From Closterium sp. Naga37s-1 (taxonomy: Eukaryota; Streptophyta; Zygnematophyceae; Desmidiales; Closteriaceae), in contig CANJKZ010000924.1 in assembly GCA_947471745.1 (NCBI GenBank), forward strand, positions 682,001-746,000: a stretch of DNA of 64,000 nt, given 5' to 3'. Positions 31,657-41,134 of the stretch are shown here, one piece after another. The notes under the pieces were generated by a model. That model ran no database searches. It had not been told where the DNA came from and was given only the letters and a program-made list of their open reading frames with translations. Made by a program: the position numbers and the translations under genes. Position 1 is the stretch's first letter, and every line of letters starts with the position of its first letter.

Positions 31657-31855
31657 TGTCAAAGTAGGCTCATAACTCACACCTAGGGTTTAGCTAGGAA
31701 GATTGAGTATGGAGAGAATAGTTTGGCCAAAGGAGGGTTTGCACTATGGAGTGACAAGTACAAATAGGCAAGAACAATGGTGCACCACCAACAATGAAAT
31801 AAACTACACTACTGTTAATGCTAAAGGGCAGTTTATATAAAACACAGTTTCAACA
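31657..31855 (-). repeat. TRIM left terminal repeat
   Basis: The repeat is 199 bp, TGTCAAAGTAGG...GTTTCAACA. It contains TAGGGTTT at 31684-31691, a telobox in the opposite orientation. Confidence 0.93.
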
Positions 31856-32072
31856 CACCCCCTAAACTGCCCTTAGCAATAACCAGTGTGAACAACACCA
31901 ACTGAAGGGGTACACCATAGCAGGTGCAGCAGGTTGCTGCGGTGACAGATGCGGCGTCACCAGGTGCAGCGGCGGCAGCTTCAATCCCGCCACCCCCTCA
32001 CCCACTTACCCCACAGCAGCAAGTGTGGCAGAAGAGAGAGGCTGGGGGGGCGGCGAATCGGGGAGGGGCGAC

Positions 32073-32092
32073 GGGGGGGGGGGGGGGGGGGG
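32073..32092. repeat. G20 homopolymer in TRIM core
   Basis: Twenty consecutive G are visible. The true length may differ because long homopolymers are error-prone in sequencing. Confidence 0.7.
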
Positions 32093-32136
32093 CGCTGGGC
32101 GACGAAACGGCGCGGGCGAGCAGGGTTGCAGGGCGC

Positions 32137-32262
32137 GCGGGGCGCACGGCTGGCAGGAACCGCCGTGCGCTCGGGGCGCACGACGGGCAGGAACCGCCGC
32201 GCGCTCGGGGCGCACGACGGGCAGGAACCGCCGCGCGCTCGGGGCGCACGACGGGCAGGAAC
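32137..32262. repeat. 34-bp tandem repeat in TRIM core
   Basis: Nearly identical units with the core TCGGGGCGCACGACGGGCAG occur at period 34 (core starts 32171, 32205, 32239), preceded by one diverged unit. The unit contains GGGGCGCAC and GGCAGGAACCGCC blocks. Confidence 0.85.
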
Positions 32263-32328
32263 GCTGCATGACGGGCAGCGTGGCGGTGGGCCCATGAGAA
32301 ATTATCACGGAGGTCCTTAGAGGAACTT

Positions 32329-32343
32329 CCGGCTCTGATAGCA
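32329..32343 (-). other. TRIM primer binding site
   Basis: The reverse strand reads TGCTATCAGAGCCGG directly after the terminal repeat. It matches the initiator-Met complement TGGTATCAGAGC with one substitution. Confidence 0.8.
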
Positions 32344-32543
32344 TGTCAAAGTAGGCTCATAACTCACACCTAGGGTTTAGCTAGGAAGATTGAGTACCGG
32401 AGAGAATAGTTTGGCCAAAGGAGGGTTTGCACTATGGAGTGACAAGTACAAATAGGCAAGAACAATGGTGCACCACCAACAATGAAATAAACTACACTAC
32501 TGTTAATGCTAAAGGGCAGTTTATATAAAACACAGTTTCAACA
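32344..32543 (-). repeat. TRIM right terminal repeat
   Basis: The repeat is 200 bp, near-identical to 31657-31855, with TAGGGTTT at 32371-32378, followed by GTATG. Confidence 0.93.
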
Positions 32544-32548
32544 GTATG

Positions 32549-32788
32549 AGCGAAGGCATGAGCAATACCTATAAGCGAAAATGCAAACGGTAACGCGGCG
32601 CGTGCGAGCTAATTAGTTCGCCGCTGGTATCGAGGTGTAGGCCGACTCGGCCAGGCCAGCGATGCATGGTCTGGCAAATGCAGCGCACGAAGGTTGGCAA
32701 AGCCCCATTAGCAGTAACGGGCGAACAACGGTTGGTCTTGTACGCGGTGTTGAAGCACACGGTAAGGAATGTCGAAAATTTCCTTACA
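32549..32788 (-). repeat. Gypsy-2 5' LTR, part 2
   Basis: This continues the LTR interrupted by the TRIM and ends CCTTACA like the left copy at 25998. Confidence 0.75.
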
Positions 32789-33500
32789 GATATATATAAA
32801 TTCATACAAGGTTGTAGAAAATATTTCCTTGTTGGTCCGACCACATGCGTTGAATCTCTGACAATGCGCAGGACCTTCTGGACAGCATTCTGGCTGCTTG
32901 ATTGTTGCTTCGTTTCATGCGAGCAACTCAGCCGTCGCAGGCTCGAAACTATTTTCGCAACGACCATTCAGCCCCCCTGCGATTCATCGTACCTCTTTCG
33001 CACCGCATTTCCTCTCCGACGTGCAATCCGCTCACAATGTTGTCGCACGTCCGCGACTGCCGCTAGTTCGCATCTCGTCGCACATCAATCCAATTCCTGC
33101 TCGTACGACCGTTTTCCCGCCTAACGCACTCGCTTTTTGCTTCTTGCCCTCTCTCCCCTCGCTCTTCGCCAGCTTCCCCACCCCACCCATCCTCTCCCCC
33201 CCCGCTCTCTTCGCTCCCACTTCCCCTCCTCCTCACCCTTGTCTTCGCCTCCCCACCCCGCCCCTCGTGCCGCCCTCCAGCAGCCCCACAACACAAACAC
33301 CCGTTGCCCACCCCTGGCACCACTACGTTTCTCTTTTCCATCCCTCCGCTAGGTCTAGCCCCAGCAAGCCTACATTGTGCCTACAGTACAATATTCCTTC
33401 CATATCTTGTTGATTTGCGCCCCTAGCTTTTGCATTGCATTCGTAATCCATCGCTTCAATTTCGTCAGACCAAATCGGTAGCTTCCCTTTCTGACAAGCA
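32789..33500 (+). promoter_or_regulatory. Upstream region of the six-module gene
   Basis: No gene is visible in these 712 bases. A TATA-like ATATATATAA lies at 32790-32799, touching the gypsy-2 LTR end, and a long C/T-rich stretch (about 33125-33360) resembles plant pyrimidine patches. The transcription start is not determinable. The ATG context at the end (AAGCAATGGCG) fits plant start preferences. Confidence 0.4.
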
Positions 33501-36500
33501 ATGGCGCCTCAGGCGGCAGGCTTGCGCCTGCTGCTCGTTCCCTGTGCATTGCTCCTAGTCCTCCATTTCTACCCTATTTCCGTCGCCGCTACTCGTGCGC
33601 TATTCCGGTCCCACCATGTAGACACATCGACACCCGTCGCGAAGTCGCAGCCCGTCGTCGGCGCGTCGCTCTCGAGCGACGTTCCGCCGGACATGGTGCG
33701 CGCGGAGCTGCAGGCGACGCTGCAGTCGTTCGCCACGGCGCTGCAGGCCAACAGGACCGCAGACGCCGCCGCGATCTTCGCGCCCGAGGTCTGGCTGCTG
33801 CCGCCGGGCAAGCCGGCGACGAACCTGTCGGATCCGGACAGCCAGGCGGCGTTTCTCGGCTCGCTCAAGGCGGCCGGCGCGCGCATCGCGCTGACGATCT
33901 CCGACATGCTGCTGGCGAAGAGCGCCGTCGCGAACCCCGCTGAGAACAGCGACGCGGCCAACGCGGCGACGAGCCTGGTGTACGTGGTGATCAGCCCCAA
34001 GGGCAAGGTGCTCACGGTCGGCAAGGCCATCGTCGTGTGGACTGCCGGCAGCAAGGAGGTGGACGCGGCGGGGGATGCTCCGGGCATGGAAGGCAAGAAG
34101 AAGAAGGGCGGCAAGTGGAAGCTCACGTGGGCCATGTGGAACGACGACATCGCTAAGAACGACCTCCACGCGCCACTCTCGCGGTTCCTTTCCGGCGCTT
34201 CGGACTCCGCCTCCGCGCAAGTCCCGCTCAATTGCGCGCGAAGCTCCGCGGAGACCGTGTCACGCGCGGGGACGGCGGAGGCGGTGATGGGAGGGGGGAG
34301 ATCGGCGGTGGTGCGGCAGCTGCAGCAGCAGGCGGAGGACCTGTCGGAGGCCGTGGCGAGCGGCGACTGCGCGCTGATCCAGGGCTCGCTCAGCCGGGAG
34401 ATCACATTGCTGCCGCCGCACGAGCCCCCGCGCACGATCACGCGGCTCGAGGCGATGAAGCAGCTGTTCCAGGTGCGCGGCTCGCGATGAATGCAGGTCT
34501 ACATGCTCTCGCTCTTCACCTCTCGTTCTACCGCCGCGCAGCAGCTGTCTCTTCTCAACCCGTACTCACCCCCCTCCCTCCCTCCATTTCCCATTTTCCC
34601 CCTCGTCCCCCACCTCCCTCCGCTCCCCCCGTCCCCGCACAGGGGCTGGTGTACGAGGGGTTGACGCTGAACCTCATGGTGGACGACGCCATTCCCTTCC
34701 GCCTCCTCAACCCCTCGCTCGCCCTCGGCGAGGCAAAGCCGCTCCGCAGCGATGCGGGCCGCGTGGCTCTGTCGCGCGGCACGTTCCTCCTCTCGAACGT
34801 CACCAGCGGTCAGTGCCGTCAAAAGCCTTATCTCGTCGCCGCTCTCCTTCCGCCCACATTCCTACCTCTCTTCACCACACCCTCCTGCTTCCCCACTCCA
34901 TCTCTCGTCCTCACCTACCCCACATCCACCCCTTGCTCTCTAGATCTTCTCTGATCTCCTGCTGCGTACACCAATATCCATATCCTCGCGCATCCTCATG
35001 CTCCTCCCACCGTCCCTCCCTTCACCTTTCTCCCCCTAACCCCTCTCCCCCTGCGCGCAGGCGACGTCACGGCGCACGGCACGGTCATGCTGCTCTGGGT
35101 GCCGGTCCCCGAGCCCTCGCTCTCCGCGTCCCTCCGCGACCCCCCCCTGCGCTTCGCCGTGCAGTGGATCATGTACTCCGCCACTCCGGGCAAGCCGCCC
35201 GCCCCCCCGGCTCCGCCCTCGCTGCACTCCCCTGCGCCCGAGGACCACGACGCGCGCGAGGTGGGACCGGCGGAAAGCTCTTTCCTGGGCGTCGCATCGT
35301 CCTCGGCGGAACAGTCGGCGCTGCGCGACCCGTCCGCGGAGGAGGTGCGGCCGTTCGTGCTGCGCAAGGTGCGCGACTTCCTCTCCGCGCTCGCCATCAA
35401 CGACTCCGCCGCCGCCGCCACCGTCTTCGCGGCCTCCGCCGTCGTGCTCGCGCCGGGCAGCCCGGGGAAGGTTCTCGAGTCAGACGAGGCGAAGCGCGCG
35501 TTCGCGCAGCACCTCGCGAACAAGCGACTCGATATAGAGACGACGCTGACGGAGCTGGTCGTGGGGTCGAGCGAGGACCCGTCCTTTGGCGAAATTGCGG
35601 CGGCGAGCGGCGTCGATTCGGGCGCGCGCAACAACGACTTGCAGCTGCTGCTGACGCGGTTCGAGTACACGGCCAACAAGGCCAACGGCGGCGTTGCCGA
35701 CGCGGGCAAGGTCGTCGCCGTGTGGGTCGGGGTGGGAAAACTCCCGTTTGAAGCGGACTCGATAGAAGGCGCAGCAGCGGGCGTGCAGTCGGACCCCATC
35801 AACTGGAAGCTCTCCTGGCTCGTCTGGAACTCCGACCCCGCCCCCTCCGCCAACCGGGAAAACTCCGCCGATGCGGAAGGCTCCGCGGCTTCCGCAATCT
35901 CCGCCGTGGTTCCGCCGGCCGTGCGCGACCCCAAGCCCGGCCCCGTGCGCGAGCAGCTGCAGGCGCGCCTGGCGGTGCTGGCGGACGCGCTGGCGCTGGG
36001 GGATGCGGAGACGGCGGAGGACGTGCTGGTGGAGGGCCCCGTGCTCGCGCTGCCCGCGGGCGCGCGGGAGACGCTGGCGGTGACCGCGGAGGAGAAGCGC
36101 GCGCTGCTGCAGGTAATGGCGGGCCAGGGGGCGTTGCGGATACAAGGGGTGGGGGGGTTCGGGAAGGTGGCGGTGGGGTTGGGCCGGAAGGGGGGGGACC
36201 CAGGGAAGTGGGTCGACAAGGGAGGTTGAGAAATGCTTCCCTGCACACCCGTTACTCACCCTTGCTCCCACCTCTCTTTGTCTCCTCGCTTCCCTTCCCC
36301 CCCCTCTTCCCCCCGCGCTGTCCGCGCCAGTCGCTTGTGGCGGCCGGCACGCTGCTGTCCCTACCCATCAGCGGCGTGCGCCTGGCGGACTTCGCGTTCC
36401 CCAAGCCCGCGCCCGCGCAGCCCAACGAGGACCTGCTCTACGCGCTCTCCTGGGGGGACTACTCCGCCTCCGCCAACGGTACGCGCAGGGGGGTGAGGGC

Positions 36501-38885
36501 CCCTGTGGGGGAGGGGGAGGGGATGTGGCGGGTTTGGGGAAGGTCTGGGGAGGTTTGTGCGTTGGGTGGGTGTGATGAGCGCGGGTGGGGAGAAAGGGTG
36601 TTTGGATGCGTGGATGTGTCACTGCACGGCAACGTGCCTTATCCTCCAGTGTGGAACCAATGCCCAAATGCGACTAATTCTTCCGCCCGTCCTCCCTCCC
36701 CGCCCCACCCGCGTCGCTGCGCCTCCCCTCGCCCTGCGTGCAGGCTCAGAGACGGCGTCGGGGTCGCTGTTCCTGCTGTGGAAGCGCGAGCAGCGCAAGG
36801 TGATCAACGGGAGTGCGGGCGTGGAGAGCAAGGGGCGGTGGGTGTACGGCATCGCGTGGGCCATGTGGACCTGCACCCCCGCCAAGCCAACCCCCCCGCC
36901 CTCACTCCAAACCCTTGCCACACCTGCCGCTGACTCCGCCGCCACTGCTGCTGCTGCTGCTGCTGCCGCCTCCTCCGCGCCTCTCTTGCGCTCCGCCCCG
37001 CACCCAGAGGACGTCCGCCTGGACGTCGCATCGCTCCTCCCGCGCCTCTCCACCGCCATCGCGAGCGCGCAGGACAACGCGTCGTCGCTGCTCGCGCTGC
37101 TGGCGCCGTGCCTGACGCTGCTGCCTCCGAACTCGCCGCTGCTGCCCGCGGTGTGCGGCGATGAGCGCGTGCGCGCAGTGGAGGCGTGGGCGGGCACGAC
37201 GGTGCAGCTGAACCCCGTGGACGTGCAGGTCGTTGAAACGGTTCCCGGCAAGAAAGGGGCCGCGCGGGCACTTTGGGGAGCTGTGACGGGTGAGGTGGAC
37301 GATGCAGCGGAAGGCGCGGAGTGGGGAGTGGAGGGAGTGGAGGGAGGGAACGGGTGGGTGGAGGATGCGGCGGTAGATGCTGATGTTGATGTTGATGCTG
37401 ATGTTGACGGAGATGCTGGGCGGGTGGTGGTGGGCGATCCCAAGGGACACGTGGCGGTGGTGGTGCGAGTGAGCTACGTCATTCTGTCGGAGGACGGCTT
37501 GCATCTGCTGGATGCGGGCAAGGGCATCCAGGTGTGGGAGCAGCTGCCACAGCAGCAGGTGCAGCTGCAGGGCAGAAGCAGCAGCGGTGGCGGAGCGGTA
37601 TGGGCGCTCACCACCTTCGCCTGGAACTCCAACGTCGCCTCTGCTGATGCTGCTTCCCGTGCTACTGCTTCAGAGGCAGCATTCGAGGTGGGGGTGCCAG
37701 TGGAGTCGAAGGCTGCAGCTGTGACTGGGGGAGGCGAGGCGAAGCAGCTGCAGGCGGCGGTGGCAGCAGCAGCGGCGGCAGTGGGCAACGGCAGTGTGGC
37801 GGAGGTGCTGCGCTTGCTCTCCCCCTCTGGCGCTGCTGTCATGCCGCCCCACCGCCCGCTGCTGTGGATCGATGCTGCCTCCCTTGACAACGCCCGCGCT
37901 GCCCTGCAGGTATGCTGTGCTGTAGGCTTGCTTGCAGGGGGGAAATAGAGAGGAGGGGGGGGGGGTTATGGGAGGAGAGGAAATGTGTGGCTGTCTTTTC
38001 AACGGAATGTGGTGGGGGGGTAGAGGGTGGAGAGGCGGCAATGGGCATGTTGCTGCAGTTTCTAGGATGCATGCACTCTGTTGGTACGTGGGCCGAGGGA
38101 GGATAAAACAAGGGAGAGGGGGAGGGGCAGAACCGGTAGTGCATTGTTCCATGCGTCTCACTATCTTCGTACATCCTTTCTCCCGACGCCCTCACCCATC
38201 CCTCGCCCCCATGCAGCCACTGGCATCACTAGGCTGCACGCCCAATGCCTCTCTGGACTCCGTGGCTCTGCTGCGTGCCCTCGACTCTTCCTCCCTATCT
38301 CTCTCCGCCGCCCGCTCACCGCTCGCCAGCCACCACCACCAGGCGCTCGCACTTACCACTGGCAACTTCTCCTGCACACCTGCTCCGCATCCTGGTACAC
38401 ATACTAGCCTGCCCTCTCGCGTGTCCTCACCTCGTGTGACCTGCTGCCGCTGCCCTGCCTTGCCCTTCCGTGCCCTGTCCTGTGCTGCTTGTGGGTGCTA
38501 CCAAGGCATCGTGCGGCCCACCTGACCATGCCTGGCTTCCACGCCCATGTCCCAAGGCATCGTGCGGCCCACTCTCTGCACTGCCTCACCACACACACTC
38601 GTGTTGCGTCTCCCCTCTCTTGTTCCTGCAGGCCCCGCGGTGGCAGGCAAGGCCAAGGCTCACTACGGCAGCTTCGTGGCCCTGTGGGAGCAGAGCGCAG
38701 GCAAGGCTGCAGTGGAGCAGCACAGCAGCGGCAACAGCATGCCATGGTCACTGCAATCCGACAAGCGCCCCTGGATGGTCAAGTGGGTGCTCTGGAGCAA
38801 CACTGCCGCCCCCCCTGCTCCTGCTCCTGCGCCTGGTCCTGCTGTGTCTGCCACCATGCCTGCTATCTTCCTTGCCACTTTGTAG
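33501..38885 (+). CDS. Secreted, probably GPI-anchored protein with six tandem SnoaL/DUF4440-like modules (1311 aa)
   Basis: Reconstructed exons are 33501-34472, 34643-34808, 35061-36112, 36331-36478, 36744-37909, 38217-38394 and 38632-38885. All six introns are GT-AG and the joined frame is open for 1311 codons. A signal peptide spans residues 1-30 (LLLVPCALLLVLHF...SVAA). Six modules follow, each with a helix pattern such as LQSFATALQANRTADAA, then LLPPGKP, and ending in a Trp-rich strand: KWKLTWAMWNDD, LRFAVQWIMYSA, NWKLSWLVWNSD, WVYGIAWAMWTC, VWALTTFAWNSN, RPWMVKWVLWSN. That pattern resembles SnoaL/DUF4440 NTF2-like domains, which often bind small ligands; the assignment is by eye. Pro/Ala-rich spacers and a hydrophobic C-terminus (PAVSATMPAIFLATL) suggest a GPI anchor at the cell surface. 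The function is unknown. Intron placement and fold assignment are inferences; the continuity of frame and phase is strong support for the gene model. Confidence 0.8.
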
Positions 38886-39377
38886 GTGCTAACAGAGGAA
38901 GGCAGTGCAAGGGGGGGGTGTTGCGGTGGAAGTTTCAGAGTTATTGAGAAGGGGATCTAGAGAGAGTCTCGCTGGATACGGTATGGAATAATGTGATGAG
39001 ATTGTTAGCTGATGCGTGTGACCACTGCCGTAAATTGGAAAGCATGGTGAAGGCATGGTATTTGGCAGATGGACAGTCATGGTGAGTAGTGATGAGACGA
39101 GGTCTAGTTTCTTGTCTGGGCTAGAGTTTGAGGTCCTCTCTGCCTTTACAGGGGTAGGTCTGACATGCTAAGACCGATCAGCGTGCCTTCGTGCAGCGTT
39201 ATGATTTCTGTAACACCATGCTTCATACACTGGGCTACCAATGTGCTGTATTGTTTCATTATTTACACTCGCTACTATTCTAATTGATATTTTGGAGCAA
39301 ACAATCAAAGTGTAGTATCCAGGGCACAACAATGCCATACCCTCTCATTTGCTTACCGTACAAGAGCCAACACTATC
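38886..39377. other. Intergenic region between convergent genes
   Basis: This lies between the stop of the six-module gene (+) and the end of the F-box/LRR gene (-). It probably holds both 3' UTRs. An AATAA-type stretch lies near 38987 and AT-rich sequence near 39260-39310. No other gene is seen. Confidence 0.5.
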
Positions 39378-40794
39378 CTACGGCATTCCCAAATTTTCAC
39401 CCCGACACCGTCTCCCCTTCCTCCGCCTATCCTTCGTCCCCACGTACTCGTCCCCTTCCATCCTCCCCCTCACAACGTGCACTTTACTTGCACAAACGTC
39501 CACCTCCATCCCTTCCTCCGCCACACCACTACCATACACATCCACATGCCGCAGCGCCCTTGCCTCTCTGAGCGACTTCGGCAGCGGCTTGAGTGCCACG
39601 CACTCCCTCAACTGAAGCACTTCTAAGCGCGGCAGCAGGCCGAGGGTGGGCGGGAGGGAGTGCAGCTGCTTGCAAAAGCTGAAGCAGGCCACTCGGAGCG
39701 CAGACAGGGAGGAGCTGGGAAGGTGCGTGAATGAGTCGCATTGGACAATTTTGAGGTGGGTTAGGCGGCGCAACGAGCCAAAGGTCTCGGGAAGGAAGGA
39801 GAATTTCGGGCAGTTGGAGATGGTGAGGAGGGTGAGGGAGGGGAGGGAAGGGGGGAGAACGAGTAGGGCACATGCTGGAACTTTTTGCACGAGTCGACAG
39901 AGAGGCGCTGCAGGGAGCATAGCGAGCCGAAGTTGGAAGGCAGGGTGGTGAGATCATCGCATTTGGTGAGAGTAACCGTGCGCAGGCGAGGGAGGAGGCA
40001 GAAGGAGGGAGGCAGGCGGAATCTGTTAGAACAATGAACCAAAGAGACCTCCTCGAGGGAGGATAAGCCGGACAGATTGTCAGGAAGGTAATCCCTGGAC
40101 GCACCACCAATGGTCAGTTTCCGTAGCGCTCCCAGTTGGCCAAACCCCCGGGGCAGAGTTGTGAGACTGTGGCACCAGTGGATAGTGAGCTCTTCTAGGC
40201 GCGACAGCCGGGAAATGGCAGTGGGCAGGTGCGACAGGGTCTTGCTACCAAGGTACAAGCGCCGCAGAGAGCCCAGGTCACAGAGAGACTGCGGAAGCCC
40301 TGCTCTTGTGGAGCAGCATTTCAGCTCCAGCCACTCCAAGGCTGCCAGCTGGCCCAGGTCTTCTGGAAAGGACACGTGGCTGCGGAAGGTGGTGTTATAC
40401 TCTATGCGCAGCGTGCGGAGGGCGCGCAGGCGCGCAAAGGCAGGCGGGGGGGATGGAAGGTACATGTTGCGCAGGTGAAGGTTGGTGAGCGAGGTGAGAG
40501 AGGTGAGAAAGGAAGGCAGCTTGCGGCGAAAGGCGTCCGCGTCCTTGTGGCCACTGTAGTGCAGCTTGAGTGATTGCAGGCACGGGGCGAGGCGGGTGAG
40601 CGAGTGTGGCAGGCAGAGCCAGATGCCGCCGGTGAGGGAGAGAGAGCGCAGGTTGTGCAGGCTGCCGAGGTCCAAGGGGAGTATGATTGAGGAGGAGAGC
40701 CCGTCGATGTGGAGGTGCGTGAGGGAGAGCAGCGAGCACAGACGCGCGGAGAGCATGCCGCCCCTCCTGACGTCCGCCGAGATGCCCAAGCAGA
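39378..40794 (-). pseudogene. F-box/LRR gene, segment 3 (C-terminal LRRs)
   Basis: Leucine-rich repeats of the plant type (LPxxLxxLxxLxxLxLxxC) run from LGISADVRRGG at the Copia D site through about fifteen repeats, for example LPQSLCDLGSLRRLYLGSK and LPSNFGSLCSLQRLSVDSC. A one-base frame change at about 39860-39875, in a C/T-rich stretch, separates ORF 40789-39761 from ORF 39920-39378, which continues the LRRs (LPETFGSLRRLTHLKIVQC). The frame joins exactly to segment 2 when Copia D and one GCAGA are removed. LRRs of this kind bind target proteins. Whether the frame change is real or a sequence error cannot be told here. Confidence 0.85.
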
Positions 40795-40928
40795 TGTCAG
40801 AATCAAGCAGCAGGAATGAATGAACTATGTCAGAGTTGGGTACAAGTATGAAACCCTAAAAGGGGCTGTACCCCATATTGGCTACCCCACTACAGCCTAC
40901 ACATGTATAACAAGCATATGCTTTGACA
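40795..40928 (-). repeat. Copia D 3' LTR (left copy)
   Basis: The LTR is 134 bp, TGTCAGAATC...GCTTTGACA. It differs from 47325-47458 by one base (G versus T in CAGAGTTGGG). Telobox-like AAACCCTA lies at 40851-40858. The purine tract adjoins at about 40929-40952. Confidence 0.95.
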
Positions 40929-41134
40929 CACCCCCATAGGCAAAGTGGGGGAGAGCAAGAGAAGCAAAGCAAGCTCAGGGTGGATCACAATGTCACCACA
41001 CACACTGAGCACAAGCAAAGGGCCACAAGGCCAGTTCACATGCAAGGGTATATATGCAACAACAACAGCACAGTGATCTCTACCTAGCAGAGCAAGCATG
41101 CAGGTATATATATAGATCACAGGACAAGCAAAGT

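Larger units (their letters stand above)
31657..32543 (-). mobile_element. TRIM: 887-bp non-coding LTR retrotransposon
   Basis: Terminal repeats of 199 bp (31657-31855) and 200 bp (32344-32543) differ by about one indel and a neighbouring base, flank a 488-bp non-coding core, and are bracketed by a perfect GTATG duplication (31652-31656 and 32544-32548). It has a primer site and a purine tract (AGTTTAGGGGGTG on the reverse strand, about 31856-31870). No coding domain is present, so it must be mobilised by proteins of another element. It is inserted in the gypsy-2 5' LTR. Confidence 0.93.
25673..32788 (-). mobile_element. Gypsy-2, chromodomain Ty3/gypsy element with nested insertions
   Basis: Related LTR sequences bound it: left 25673-25998 and right 31590-32788, the right one split by the TRIM. 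A purine-rich tract (run of nine G on the reverse strand, about 26002-26010) adjoins the left LTR, and a degenerate primer-site-like TTGGCTATCATAGCC (31575-31589, reverse strand) adjoins the right one. Inside are RT, RNase H, integrase and a chromodomain, but gag is missing, replaced by Copia G. Terminal duplications do not match, so the outer boundaries are approximate. Confidence 0.75.

Noticed and set aside
32137-32262. CRISPR-like array
   Set aside because: The repeats are contiguous with no spacers, and the setting is the core of a eukaryotic TRIM.
34232-34954. Alternative plus-strand frames across introns of the six-module gene
   Set aside because: They read through introns and lack conserved motifs. 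The spliced model keeps phase at all six introns.
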